Positions 30,341 through 38,905 of a stretch of DNA of 64,000 bases are shown here, in pieces. Numbering within the stretch: the first letter of the stretch is position 1; each line of letters opens with the position of its first letter. The notes beneath the pieces were generated by a model that made no database searches, was not told the DNA's origin, and saw nothing but the letters and a program-made list of their open reading frames with translations. Location of the stretch: NCBI GenBank assembly GCA_036788295.1, contig DAIQNR010000018.1:13415-77414 (forward strand). Direction: 5' to 3'. The position numbers were made by a program, and so were the translations under genes. The DNA comes from JAHQVK01 sp036788295 (lineage in GTDB: Bacteria; Myxococcota; Kuafuiibacteriia; Kuafuiibacteriales; Kuafuiibacteriaceae).

Positions 30341-32215
30341 ATGGGAGAGTACCGCGGAGCCGGCCTCGCGCCGGTCGATTTGGCCATCGTCGCTGGGTTC
30401 TTGGTGCTCGTGACGGTGATCGGCTGGCTGCTGTCTCGCGCTGCCTCGGGGGGCCTCGAGGACTATTTTCTCGGGGGCCGCAAGATCCCGTGGTGGGTGC
30501 TCGGGATCTCGACCGCCACGTCGAACTTCGACATGGCGGGGACGATGATCGTCGTCGCCATGGTCTACAGCCTCGGCTACCGGGGCTTTCTGGTCGAGAT
30601 CCGAGGCGGCGTCGGGCTGTCGCTGGCCTTCTTGCTCGTCTTTCTCGGGAAGTGGCTGCGGCGAAGCCGGGTGATGACGTCCGCCGAGTGGATGAAGATC
30701 CGGTTCGGCACCGGAAAGCCGGGGCGGGCCGCGCACCTTCTGTCCGCGGTGGCGAACATCGCCCTGTCGCTGGGCATGATCATCTACTTCTCGAAGGGCT
30801 CGGGAAAGTTCCTGACGCTCTTTCTCCCGCTCGGGGAGACCGCGTCCACGGCGCTCATGGTCAGCGTGGGCCTGTTCTATACCCTGCTGTCCGGGCTGTA
30901 CGGAGTCGTGTTCACCGACGTCGTGCAGATGGTTCTGCTCGGATTCACGTCGATCTACGTCACCGTGGTCGCCTACGACTTGGCGCCGCGGGTGGCTCTG
31001 CCCGACGGCCTGCTCGACTTCACCCTGGCCTCTCCGGGGGCGCTCGCCGACGACTTGGTCCGCCGCGACCCGCAGACCTGGGGACCGATCGTGTCCGCTT
31101 TTGCTCTGTGCGTCCTGTTCTGGGTGCTCCGAACGACGCTCGAGGGTTCGGGCGGGGTCGGCGGCTACACCGATCAGCGGTTCTTCGCCGCGAGGAGCGA
31201 GCGGGACGCAGGGCTCATAAGCCTTCAGAGCATCCTCCTGTCCGGGCTGCGGTGGACGATGGTCGCCGGCTTGGTCGTGATGGGCCACCACCTGGTCGCG
31301 CAGGGCGGGCACGCGGGCCAGGCGATCGTCGCCGACCCGGAGAATACGCTCCCGGTGGTGCTCGCCGAGCTGCTCCCGGTGGGGGTGAAGGGATTCGTGG
31401 TGGCTGGCCTCATCGCGGCCGCGATGTCCACCTTCGACAGCACGCTCAACGTGGGGGCGTCCTACATCGTTCGGGACATCTACCAAAGCTACCTTCGACC
31501 CGACGCCGACGACCGCCGGCTGATCTGGGTCTCGAGGTGGGCGACGGTGGGCCTGTGCGTGGCGGGGGTTGGTCTCGCGGCGGTGGTGCCGAACATCAAC
31601 CGGATCTGGGGCCTCATCACCATGGGGCTCGGAGCGGGGCTGTTCGTGCCCCTCTTCCTCCGCTGGTACTGGCCGCGGTTCAACGGCTGGGGGTTTGCGG
31701 CCGGGACGGGGGCTGGGCTCATCGCTGGCCTCATCTTTCAGGGGGCGCTCGCTTGGCCGCTGTACTGGGCGTTCCCGTCGGTCGTGCTCACGGCGCTCGC
31801 CGTTTCGCTCGTGGCGACGTTTCTCACCGAGCCGGTGGAGGCCGACCGGCTGGCCCGGTTTGCCCTCCAGGTGAACCCGTTTGGCCCGTGGGGGACCCAT
31901 GAGGCTCGGGCCGAACAGCTCGGGCTGATGTCGAGCGCCGAGCGGGTCGAGCGCCGCGCCGAGCGACGGCGGGATCTAATGGCCCTGTGCGCCGCCGTCC
32001 CGGCGCAGGTTGCCCTGCTCGTGGGGGGCATGGCGCTCGTCTTTCGCGACGGGCGAACGCTCGCGGTCAGCGCCGCGGTCTTCGCGGTAGGCGCGGTCCT
32101 GCTCTATTTCCTTTGGTTTCGACACCTCAAGCCAGAGGCGAAGTGCCGCGAAGAAGACGAGCGATTCGACCGCCTCAGCGAAACAGGTCGAGCGGCCCCC
32201 GGCGCCCCGCGGTGA
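30341..32215 (+). CDS. Sodium:solute symporter family transporter
   Basis: 624-aa inner-membrane protein with about 14 helices. SSS-family blocks: DYFLGGRKIPWWVLGISTAT near the start, the long GLYGVVFTDVVQMVLLGF helix, and AAAMSTFDSTLNVGASYIVR, whose Ser/Thr residues correspond to the Na2 site region. The substrate is not predictable; family members carry sugars, amino acids, carboxylates or urea. I start at the ATG at 30341; the frame is open further upstream only by chance. The last 41 bp overlap the end of the convergent TonB-like gene, so the tails of the two mRNAs are complementary. Confidence 0.88.
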   Translation: MGEYRGAGLAPVDLAIVAGFLVLVTVIGWLLSRAASGGLEDYFLGGRKIPWWVLGISTATSNFDMAGTMIVVAMVYSLGYRGFLVEIRGGVGLSLAFLLVFLGKWLRRSRVMTSAEWMKIRFGTGKPGRAAHLLSAVANIALSLGMIIYFSKGSGKFLTLFLPLGETASTALMVSVGLFYTLLSGLYGVVFTDVVQMVLLGFTSIYVTVVAYDLAPRVALPDGLLDFTLASPGALADDLVRRDPQTWGPIVSAFALCVLFWVLRTTLEGSGGVGGYTDQRFFAARSERDAGLISLQSILLSGLRWTMVAGLVVMGHHLVAQGGHAGQAIVADPENTLPVVLAELLPVGVKGFVVAGLIAAAMSTFDSTLNVGASYIVRDIYQSYLRPDADDRRLIWVSRWATVGLCVAGVGLAAVVPNINRIWGLITMGLGAGLFVPLFLRWYWPRFNGWGFAAGTGAGLIAGLIFQGALAWPLYWAFPSVVLTALAVSLVATFLTEPVEADRLARFALQVNPFGPWGTHEARAEQLGLMSSAERVERRAERRRDLMALCAAVPAQVALLVGGMALVFRDGRTLAVSAAVFAVGAVLLYFLWFRHLKPEAKCREEDERFDRLSETGRAAPGAPR

Positions 32216-33425
32216 GCACGAAAGCGAAGTGGAATTTGATCTGGCCGTCCGGGTCCACGATGCCTTTTGGGGGGTTCGGGAAGCGGCCCGCTTTCTCGAA
32301 CGCCCGCACCGCCAAGGTGTCCAGAAAGTCGTGCCCGCTCGACTCGGCGACCTTCACCTCGTTGAGCCCGCCGTTTTCATTGAGGCGGATGTACAGCAAG
32401 GTCTTGAAGTCGCCAAATCCGTAGACGTCTCCGGTCGGGTCGCGGCGGCGCATCTCCCGTCGGATGTCACCTCTCCAGAACCCGCCGACGCTGTCTCGCA
32501 CCTGATAGAAGAACGTCGCGTACTTGAACGAGCGGGTGTTGAGGAAAGTGCCTTCTCCTTCGGGGACGTTTTCGATGTAATCGTCCGAAGGCGAACCTGC
32601 AATCCTCGCCACCGTCCCCAGGGTCGGGCGGAGGTCCCGCAAGGAGGGCAGTCCCGGCTTGTTGCCCTTGTCGCCTCTGCGCTCGCCGCCGGCGTCGCCT
32701 CCTTCGGGGTCGCCGCCGAGGCGGAGGCGGTCGGCCCTCCCTGGAACGGCCTCCGTCGCCTCCCGGTTCAGCACACGGCCCGGGGACAGGACTCTCGGGT
32801 CGATCTGGACGCCGTCCCGCCGGGCGATGCGGGGCACGTCGAGCGACAGCCGCCGCTTTTCGCCGTTGCCTTCGCCCGGTTCGCCGTCTCGCTCGGATTT
32901 GCCGTCCCCTTCCGCCTTCATCCCCGGGACGGGCAGGCCCTGCTCCGGCCCGCCCATGGGCTTCGTGTCCTGCACCTTGTTGGTGACCTGCTTCTTGGTC
33001 TCGTCCCGCTTTCGGGCCACCGTCTCCCGCTCGACCCGAGAGTCCTCGCGGGCGAGGTATTTCGAGGAGTCCGGGGGCCGGCGGTCCCCGGAGGACGGCA
33101 CCTCCACGACCTGTCCGCTCGGCCGCTCCTCGTTCTTCTCCTTCTCCTTCTTCGCTTCGGGCTTCTTCGGCTGCTCCTTCGGTTCGACCGGCCGGGTCTT
33201 CTTGGGCGCGAGCCGCCGGGCTTCGGACAAGGTCCGCTCGAAGGCCTCCGGAGTCAGCCGCACCACGCGGACCGGCTCCTGGGCCGGGCGATCCTTGATC
33301 GGGGGCGCAAGCAGGCGGGGGAGCGCGCCTTGCAGCGGGATGCCCACCGCGACGTGGACCGCCGCGGACAGCGCGCTCGTCACGAGCAGCACTTGGCGGC
33401 CCTGAAGATGTCGCCGACGCCTCAC
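32175..33425 (-). CDS. TonB-like energy-transducer family protein
   Basis: 416 aa. I chose the GTG at 33425 because GGAGG ends 5 nt before it; a TTG at 33437 is the other choice. One N-terminal membrane helix (VLLVTSALSAAVHVAVGIPL) after a basic start, then ~250 residues of charged Lys/Glu/Pro/Arg-rich linker able to cross the periplasm, then a C-terminal TonB-type domain (from ~310): TFFYQVRDSVGGFWRGDIRR, FKTLLYIRLNENGGLNEVKV, HDFLDTLAVRAFEKAGRFPN. It probably transmits force from an ExbB-like motor; myxobacterial gliding complexes contain similar proteins. No ExbB/ExbD genes are adjacent. Confidence 0.8.
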   Translation of the reverse strand: MRRRRHLQGRQVLLVTSALSAAVHVAVGIPLQGALPRLLAPPIKDRPAQEPVRVVRLTPEAFERTLSEARRLAPKKTRPVEPKEQPKKPEAKKEKEKNEERPSGQVVEVPSSGDRRPPDSSKYLAREDSRVERETVARKRDETKKQVTNKVQDTKPMGGPEQGLPVPGMKAEGDGKSERDGEPGEGNGEKRRLSLDVPRIARRDGVQIDPRVLSPGRVLNREATEAVPGRADRLRLGGDPEGGDAGGERRGDKGNKPGLPSLRDLRPTLGTVARIAGSPSDDYIENVPEGEGTFLNTRSFKYATFFYQVRDSVGGFWRGDIRREMRRRDPTGDVYGFGDFKTLLYIRLNENGGLNEVKVAESSGHDFLDTLAVRAFEKAGRFPNPPKGIVDPDGQIKFHFAFVLTAGRRGPLDLFR

Positions 33426-33533
33426 CCGAACCTCCAACCGACAAGGTACCGATCAGCGGTGCGCGCGGGCAACCTGGGGGGCACACTGGCCGACAACTGC
33501 CGTGCACGGTCCTCGGAGGCCGCAGGAGAGCCC

Positions 33534-34982
33534 ATGCTGCGTCGATTCGCTCCTTTGTTCTGCCTGACGGCCTGCGCCACCGAGCCGGGCACGCCGACGA
33601 TCCAGAGCGTCGAGCCGGAGCGAATCGAGGCGAGTCTCCGCTTCGAGCTTCGGGTGCAGGGCGCCGGGTTCGGGCTCGGATCCGTCCGTTTCGACCTCGA
33701 TGACGGGCAGGGGCAGTCTTCGGGCCCGCCGCTGTCGGCGGCGCTGTTGGGTCCAAGAGGGGTGGAGCTGCCCGTACCGAGCGAGCGGGTGTCGGTCGAG
33801 GGCCCGCGCAGCGTCCGTCTCGACGTTCGGCTCGACCGAATCCCCACCCCCGGATTGTACGGCGTTCGCCTCCTCGAAGGGACCCGAACCGTCGTCGAGC
33901 GGGAGGCCGTGCTCGAGCTGCTGTCGGCGGCGCCGGAGGACGCGGGGAGCTACGACGTCGGTGGCGGCGAGCCGGACGTCGGTCCAGCCGACGTCGCTCC
34001 CGCCGACGCTGGGGACGGGGGCGACGCCGCGGTCGGGCCCGACTCGGGCCCTGAAGACACCGGTCCCCCCCCCGAGCCGTTCTACGCGAACTACGGATTT
34101 CGCCAGCCGGTCACCGTGGACCGGACCCTACCGGAAGGGGTGACGATCCGGGTCCCGCTCCCGCACGCCGCGATGGTGGAGGCCGGCCGGGCCCGGGCCG
34201 ACGCCGCCGACGTGGTGGTGGTGCAGGACGGCGCACCGCTGCGCTTTCAGTGGGAAGATCGGACGAGGATCGGGACGAACGACCTCGTGATGGTGGTCGC
34301 GCCCAACGGCGGCGGCGGGCCCCTCGTCCTGTACACGGGCGACGCGAACGCCGCAAATGCGCCGACGGACGCGGTTTTCATGTTCTCGGAGCGCTTCGAG
34401 GGGCCGATCCCCGCGGGGTGGTTCGCCGCCGCGACGTGGCTCCCCTGCGAGCGGGATCGCTCGGTCGATGGACCAAGACCGGGAACACCGGGGGCGGTCT
34501 GCATCGCGGACGCGGCGACGAGCAGCTTGTTTCGGCAGACCATCGCGACGCCGCCGGTGCCCGGGATCGGTCCGCTGTCGCCGGGACAGGTGTTCGAGAT
34601 GCGCCTGTGGCTCGCCGGCCGGACGGAGGACTCGGATCAGGGGGTGCTCTACTTCTCTCACGGTCCGGACAACGCCGACTTCGCCGTCACCACCGAGGTG
34701 GAGGGCTGGACCGGATTCGGCCCCAACCGGAACTTCACGTTCACCGAGACCAACAACCGAAATCGCACCGTCCAGGGCTGGCGGTTCTCGGCCGGCCGGG
34801 TGGACGGATGGCGGGAGGCGCAGGTTCGGTTCACGGTCAGCGAGCCCGGCCGAAGCCTGCACCTGCGGCAGGTGAACACCCGCCGGGCCAGGGAGAGCCT
34901 GGTCGCCGCCGACGACTGGACCGTGCGGGTGGCGGCGGACCCGGAACCCGAGGTGAGCCTCGGCCCGGTCGAGCCCCGCTGA
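33534..34982 (+). CDS. Lipoprotein with IPT/Ig-like and beta-sandwich domains
   Basis: 482 aa from the ATG at 33534 (AGGAG upstream). The lipoprotein signal is RRFAPLFCLTAC, Cys at about residue 14. Residues ~20-120 look like an IPT/TIG Ig-like domain (TIQSVEPERIEASLRFELRV, LYGVRLLEGTR). A ~45-residue Asp/Ala/Gly/Pro linker follows. The rest is beta-rich: DUF2341-like or concanavalin-like lectin features (NYGFRQPVTVDR, PLVLYTGDANAAN, FSERFEGPIPAGWF). Likely a surface-exposed carbohydrate- or protein-binding lipoprotein; no enzyme motif is visible. Divergent from the TonB-like gene. Confidence 0.7.
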   Translation: MLRRFAPLFCLTACATEPGTPTIQSVEPERIEASLRFELRVQGAGFGLGSVRFDLDDGQGQSSGPPLSAALLGPRGVELPVPSERVSVEGPRSVRLDVRLDRIPTPGLYGVRLLEGTRTVVEREAVLELLSAAPEDAGSYDVGGGEPDVGPADVAPADAGDGGDAAVGPDSGPEDTGPPPEPFYANYGFRQPVTVDRTLPEGVTIRVPLPHAAMVEAGRARADAADVVVVQDGAPLRFQWEDRTRIGTNDLVMVVAPNGGGGPLVLYTGDANAANAPTDAVFMFSERFEGPIPAGWFAAATWLPCERDRSVDGPRPGTPGAVCIADAATSSLFRQTIATPPVPGIGPLSPGQVFEMRLWLAGRTEDSDQGVLYFSHGPDNADFAVTTEVEGWTGFGPNRNFTFTETNNRNRTVQGWRFSAGRVDGWREAQVRFTVSEPGRSLHLRQVNTRRARESLVAADDWTVRVAADPEPEVSLGPVEPR

Positions 34983-35224
34983 CATCGGACTCGGAGCGAC
35001 GCGGCGGTTGACGAAGGGCGGTGGAGTCCCTAGCGTCCGCCGCTCACGGGAACATCCGAACCGACGACCCCGTAGGTGGCCCTGGCCTCGTCCCCTCTGC
35101 CCATGAGGGCGCGAGGCTGTGCCGCTCGCTGGAGGCCTGGACCAGCTTGGTTCTTGGCCCCGGCCGGGGCGACGGGAGCGCTCCGGAGCAGGTCCGGGCC
35201 GAACGTTTCCCGGAGGAGAGCCGA
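34983..35224. other. 242-bp leader upstream of rplC
   Basis: No gene is supported. The stretch is GC-rich and ends with GGAGGAG (ribosome site of rplC). It presumably holds the promoter of the rplC-rlmE-hslO genes; no L3- or S10-type leader structure was recognised. Confidence 0.4.
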
Positions 35225-35905
35225 ATGTTTCGCATGGCGCTGATCGGCAAGAAAGCCGGCATGACCCAGATCTTCGAAAACGGTGCCCGGATCCCGGTCA
35301 CGGTGGTCGATGTCACGCCCAACGTGGTGGTTCAGAAGAAGACCCGCAGCGGCAAGGACGGCTACGACGCCATCCAGATCGGCTTTGACGAGGTCGAGCA
35401 CCGGAAGGTGACCAAGCCGATGAAGGGCCACTTCGCCCGGGCCGACGTGAAGCCGGTTCGCATGCTCCGGGAGGTCCGGTGCCCAGAGCAGGACATCGCC
35501 CGATTCGAGGTGGGGCAGCAGATCCGCTGCGACGTCTTCAGCGAGGGTGAGATCGTCGATGTCGCGGGGACGTCGAAGGGCAAGGGCTTCCAGGGCGTCA
35601 TGAGGCGCTGGAACATGAAGGGCGCCAAGCAGGCCACCCACGGTACCCACGAGCAGTTTCGGCACGTCGGCTCGATCGGCTGCCGAACCACCCCCGGCGA
35701 GGTGAACAAGGGCAAGCACTTGCCCGGCCGCATGGGCGGGGAGACGGTGACCGTTCAGAACGTGCAGGTGGTTCGGGTCGACGCGGAGAAGGGCCAGATC
35801 CTGATCCGAGGAGCGGTGCCCGGACCTCGAAACGGCTACGTCGTCATCAAGAAGTCGGTGAAAAAGTTCGAGCGCACGAAGCCGGTCGGCGCGGCCGTGG
35901 CCTGA
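35225..35905 (+). CDS. rplC: 50S ribosomal protein L3
   Basis: 226-aa ribosomal protein that binds 23S rRNA near its 3' end and helps nucleate 50S assembly. The sequence is canonical: MALIGKKAGMTQIFENGARI, GTSKGKGFQGVMRRWNMKG, THGTHEQFRHVGSIGCRTTP, GRMGGETVTVQNVQVVRVDA and GAVPGPRNGYVVI. The Gln methylated by PrmB in E. coli (GSIGQ) is Cys here, so PrmB is not expected to act. It has GGAGGAG upstream. Oddly, none of its usual S10-operon neighbours (rpsJ, rplD, rplW, rplB) is present; instead rlmE follows after 16 bp. Confidence 0.95.
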   Translation: MFRMALIGKKAGMTQIFENGARIPVTVVDVTPNVVVQKKTRSGKDGYDAIQIGFDEVEHRKVTKPMKGHFARADVKPVRMLREVRCPEQDIARFEVGQQIRCDVFSEGEIVDVAGTSKGKGFQGVMRRWNMKGAKQATHGTHEQFRHVGSIGCRTTPGEVNKGKHLPGRMGGETVTVQNVQVVRVDAEKGQILIRGAVPGPRNGYVVIKKSVKKFERTKPVGAAVA

Positions 35906-35921
35906 TCGGCACGGGGGCGAG

Positions 35922-36611
35922 TTGGCTCGGTACGAGCGCCAGGACCGGTTCTTCCATCGCGCCAAGCAGGACCAGTATGTCGCTCGCTCGGTCTACAAGC
36001 TCGACGAGCTCGACCGGCGGTACCGGTTGGTGAGCAAAGGCGACGCGGTCGTGGACCTCGGTTGCGCCCCCGGGTCCTGGCTCCAATATTTGGGGGAGAA
36101 GGTCGGAAAGAAGGGGCTCGCCCTCGGCTACGACCTCGAACCCGTGACCATCCCGCTGGCTGCGTCGGTGACGACCCACGTCGCCGACGTGTTCGACCTG
36201 ACCCCCGAGCGCGTGCTCGACGACGCTGCCGCCGCCGCCTCGAGGGACGAAAAGCCCCCCAAGATGGCTGCCCTCCTCTCGGACATGGCCCCGAAGCTCA
36301 CCGGGATCCGCGACGCGGACCAGGCCCGGTCGGTGCACCTCGTCGAGTGGGCGCTTCGGCTCGCTCGGGGGCTGTTCGAGCCGGGAAGGGGGGTCTTCGT
36401 GGCCAAGCTCTTTCAGGGGCGGGACACCGATGGCCTGGTGGCCGAGGTGAAGCAGGCGTTTCGAGAGGTGAAGCTGCTCAAGCCAGAAGCCACCCGCGAA
36501 GGGTCGCGGGAGGTGTTCGTGCTCGGGCGCACCCTCCGCCCCGAGGGGCGGCTCGGACCGGACGCATTTCCCGCGAGAGCTGCGAGCAGAGACGACGAGC
36601 GGGAGCGATGA
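35922..36611 (+). CDS. rlmE: 23S rRNA (uridine-2'-O)-methyltransferase RlmE (FtsJ)
   Basis: 229 aa with a TTG start. It methylates U2552 of the 23S A-loop late in 50S assembly. SAM motif: VVDLGCAPGSWLQYLGEKVG; the catalytic K-D-K-E tetrad is Lys26 (ARSVYK), Asp121 (LLSDMAP), Lys162 (FVAKLFQG) and Glu197 (SREVFVLG). The C-terminal ~25 residues extend beyond E. coli RlmE. It is 16 bp after rplC and overlaps hslO (ATGA), so ribosome assembly and stress genes share one operon. Confidence 0.92.
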   Translation: MARYERQDRFFHRAKQDQYVARSVYKLDELDRRYRLVSKGDAVVDLGCAPGSWLQYLGEKVGKKGLALGYDLEPVTIPLAASVTTHVADVFDLTPERVLDDAAAAASRDEKPPKMAALLSDMAPKLTGIRDADQARSVHLVEWALRLARGLFEPGRGVFVAKLFQGRDTDGLVAEVKQAFREVKLLKPEATREGSREVFVLGRTLRPEGRLGPDAFPARAASRDDERER

Positions 36612-37504
36612 TGAGCGATCTTCTCATTCGGGCGAGCAGCGGGAGCAGCCGCGTCGAATTGGCGGCGATGAGCGGCACGGAGCTGGTGCGGCAGGCTGGC
36701 CTCGCCCACGGCATCACCGGGACATCCCTCATCGCGCTCGGCCGGCTGCTCATCGCGACCGCCCTGGTCGGCCTCACGCGCGGCCGCCCCGGGGTCACGA
36801 GCATCCAGATCTTGTCCCAGAGCCGGCTTCAGCAGGTGTACGCCGACGTCACCGAGATCGGGTGGCTGCGCGGCTATGTGAAGAATCCGGCGCTCGCGGC
36901 GCCGATCCTTCGCGGAGAAGGCATCGGCGGTCGGCGCACGATCGGGCCCGTGATCCACCCTGGACAGGTGAGCGTGGTCCGAATGGGGGAGCAGGGCGAA
37001 TACGTGCAGAGCGCGACCCCGCTCGAGGACGGCGAGGTCGACACCGACGTCGAGGCGTTCCTACTTCAGTCCGAACAGGTCCCGGCGGCGCTTCGCGCCG
37101 ATGTGCTCGTCAACGAGGCCGGGGAGGTGGTCGCTGCCGGTGGGGTGCTGGTGCGGGCGCTGCCGGACAGCGACCCGGAAGCGCTGATTCAGCTCATCGA
37201 CCGGACCCGCGGCGGCGCGGTGACGAAGACGCTCGAGAACGCCGGGGGCGCCGAGCGCCTTCTCGAGTCGATCTGCCGCGGCGCGGTGGAAAACGAGCCG
37301 CGCCTCGTGCCGGTGTGGCGGTGCCGATGCTCGAGGGAGAAGGTCCTCTCCACCTTGGGCCTGCTCGACGTGATGGAGCTCGCGGCGATGGTCATCGACG
37401 AGCAGCCGGTCGAGGTCCGCTGCGAGCTGTGCAACACGGTCCACCGGGCCGAGCCTCCCGAGCTCGAGGCGATCATGAAGGCGAAGACGCTCGCCGAGTC
37501 GTGA
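36608..37504 (+). CDS. hslO: Redox-regulated chaperone Hsp33
   Basis: 298-aa cytosolic chaperone activated by disulfide formation under oxidative stress. The zinc centre Cys239-x-Cys241 and Cys272-x-x-Cys275 (CRC, CELC) is intact, and the N-terminal substrate-binding domain shows the usual blocks (LLIATALVGLTRG, GPVIHPGQVSVVRMGEQGEY). The ATG overlaps the rlmE stop by 4 bp. Residues between the two Cys pairs match the normal linker length. Confidence 0.93.
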   Translation: MMSDLLIRASSGSSRVELAAMSGTELVRQAGLAHGITGTSLIALGRLLIATALVGLTRGRPGVTSIQILSQSRLQQVYADVTEIGWLRGYVKNPALAAPILRGEGIGGRRTIGPVIHPGQVSVVRMGEQGEYVQSATPLEDGEVDTDVEAFLLQSEQVPAALRADVLVNEAGEVVAAGGVLVRALPDSDPEALIQLIDRTRGGAVTKTLENAGGAERLLESICRGAVENEPRLVPVWRCRCSREKVLSTLGLLDVMELAAMVIDEQPVEVRCELCNTVHRAEPPELEAIMKAKTLAES

Positions 37505-37566
37505 GCCGAGGCGCCCTATCCGGACCGCTCGTTGACTCCGGCCCTGCGAGCGCCGACCGTACCGCA

Positions 37567-38898
37567 ATGGATGGACAGGAAAGCGAGCCGCCGGGAACCC
37601 CGGGCGCCCCCTCGGAGCCGCTCCCCCGCCGGTACCGGCGCCGGCCTGACCGTGGGGTGGAGGTGCCGCCGGCGTCTGCGCGGTCTGCCCGACGCGCCGT
37701 CGGACCGGTCGAGCCCCCCCCCGAGGGCACGGGAAAGATGCACATCCAGATGGGTCCATCCCACCCGGCGATGCACGGAACCATCAAGATGGACGTGGTC
37801 GTGGACGGCGAGCGGGTCGAGCGCGCCGACGTGGACCCCGGCTACCTCCACCGAGGGTTCGAGAAGAGCTGCGAGGACGTGACCTGGACGATGGTGTTTC
37901 CGTACACGGACCGCCTCAACTACGTCTCTCCGTTCATCAACAACAACTGCTACGCAGCCGCGGTCGAGAAGCTCTTCGGGCTCGAGATCCCAGAGCGAGC
38001 GAAATATTGCCGGACCATCGCCGCCGAGCTCTCTCGAATGGCCGACCACCTCACCTGCATCGCCGCGAGCACCATGGAGCTCGGCGCGTTCACCGGCATG
38101 CTCTACCTCATCGAGTGCCGTGACCTCCTGTGGGATGCCACCGAAGAGCTGTGCGGGGCCCGGCTCACCGTCAGCTACACCCGGATCGGTGGGGTCGTGG
38201 ACGACCTACCCGAGGGGTTTGGGCCAAAGCTCGAGAAGCGGCTCGACCGGATGGCGGAGCTGCTCGACGACGTCGAGGCGATGCTCAACGGCAACAAGAT
38301 CTTTCTCGGCCGCATGGTTGGAGTCGGGGTCATGAAACCCGCCGACGCCATCTCTTGGGGGTGGACCGGGCCGTGCCTGAGGAGCACCGGGATCGCCTAC
38401 GATGTCCGCCGGGCCGCTCCTTACGACGCCTACGATCGGGTGGATTTCGACGTCCCGGTGGGAACCGCCGGTGACAACTATGACCGGTATCTCATTCGGC
38501 TCGAGGAGATCAAGCAGTCCCGGCACATCATCCGGCAATGCCTCGCCCAGATCGGAGAGACCGCTCCCGAGCTCGTCGTGGATGACAGCCGCATCCGGCT
38601 CCCCCCCAAAGAGAAGGTCTACACCGCCATCGAAGAGTTGATGAACCATTTCAAGCTCATCATCGATGGGATCCAAGTCCCGGCCGGCGAAGCCTACGCC
38701 TACCAAGAGGGGGCCAACGGCGAGCTCGGGTTCTACATCGTGTCCACCGGCGGGGGGAAACCATGGAAGATCCGAGTGCGGCCCCCTTGCTTTCCCATCA
38801 CCAGCTCGCTGCCGGAGCTGATCATCGGCGGCCAGGTCGCTGACATCGTGCCGACGTTCGGGTCGATCAACATGATCGGCGGCGAGTGCGACCGCTGA
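37567..38898 (+). CDS. nuoD: NADH-quinone oxidoreductase subunit D (NuoD)
   Basis: 443 aa; the 49-kDa subunit of complex I that lines the quinone cavity. GPSHPAMHGT carries the conserved quinone-site His, followed by VDPGYLHRGFEKSCEDVTWT, FINNNCYAAAVEKLFG (with the quinone-site Tyr), and it ends GSINMIGGECDR as in other NuoD proteins. The first ~57 residues are a Pro/Arg/Glu-rich extension not seen in typical NuoD; the in-frame ATG at 37738 would give the normal length, so the true start is uncertain. No nuoC, nuoE or nuoF is adjacent: the gene is isolated from a nuo operon. Confidence 0.9.
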   Translation: MDGQESEPPGTPGAPSEPLPRRYRRRPDRGVEVPPASARSARRAVGPVEPPPEGTGKMHIQMGPSHPAMHGTIKMDVVVDGERVERADVDPGYLHRGFEKSCEDVTWTMVFPYTDRLNYVSPFINNNCYAAAVEKLFGLEIPERAKYCRTIAAELSRMADHLTCIAASTMELGAFTGMLYLIECRDLLWDATEELCGARLTVSYTRIGGVVDDLPEGFGPKLEKRLDRMAELLDDVEAMLNGNKIFLGRMVGVGVMKPADAISWGWTGPCLRSTGIAYDVRRAAPYDAYDRVDFDVPVGTAGDNYDRYLIRLEEIKQSRHIIRQCLAQIGETAPELVVDDSRIRLPPKEKVYTAIEELMNHFKLIIDGIQVPAGEAYAYQEGANGELGFYIVSTGGGKPWKIRVRPPCFPITSSLPELIIGGQVADIVPTFGSINMIGGECDR

Positions 38899-38905
38899 CC
38901 GGGGC

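Noticed and set aside
32229..33533. N-terminal 435 codons of the plus-strand frame ending at 34982
   Set aside because: They lie opposite the TonB-like gene and read as its antisense; the real lipoprotein starts at 33534 with its own ribosome site and signal peptide.
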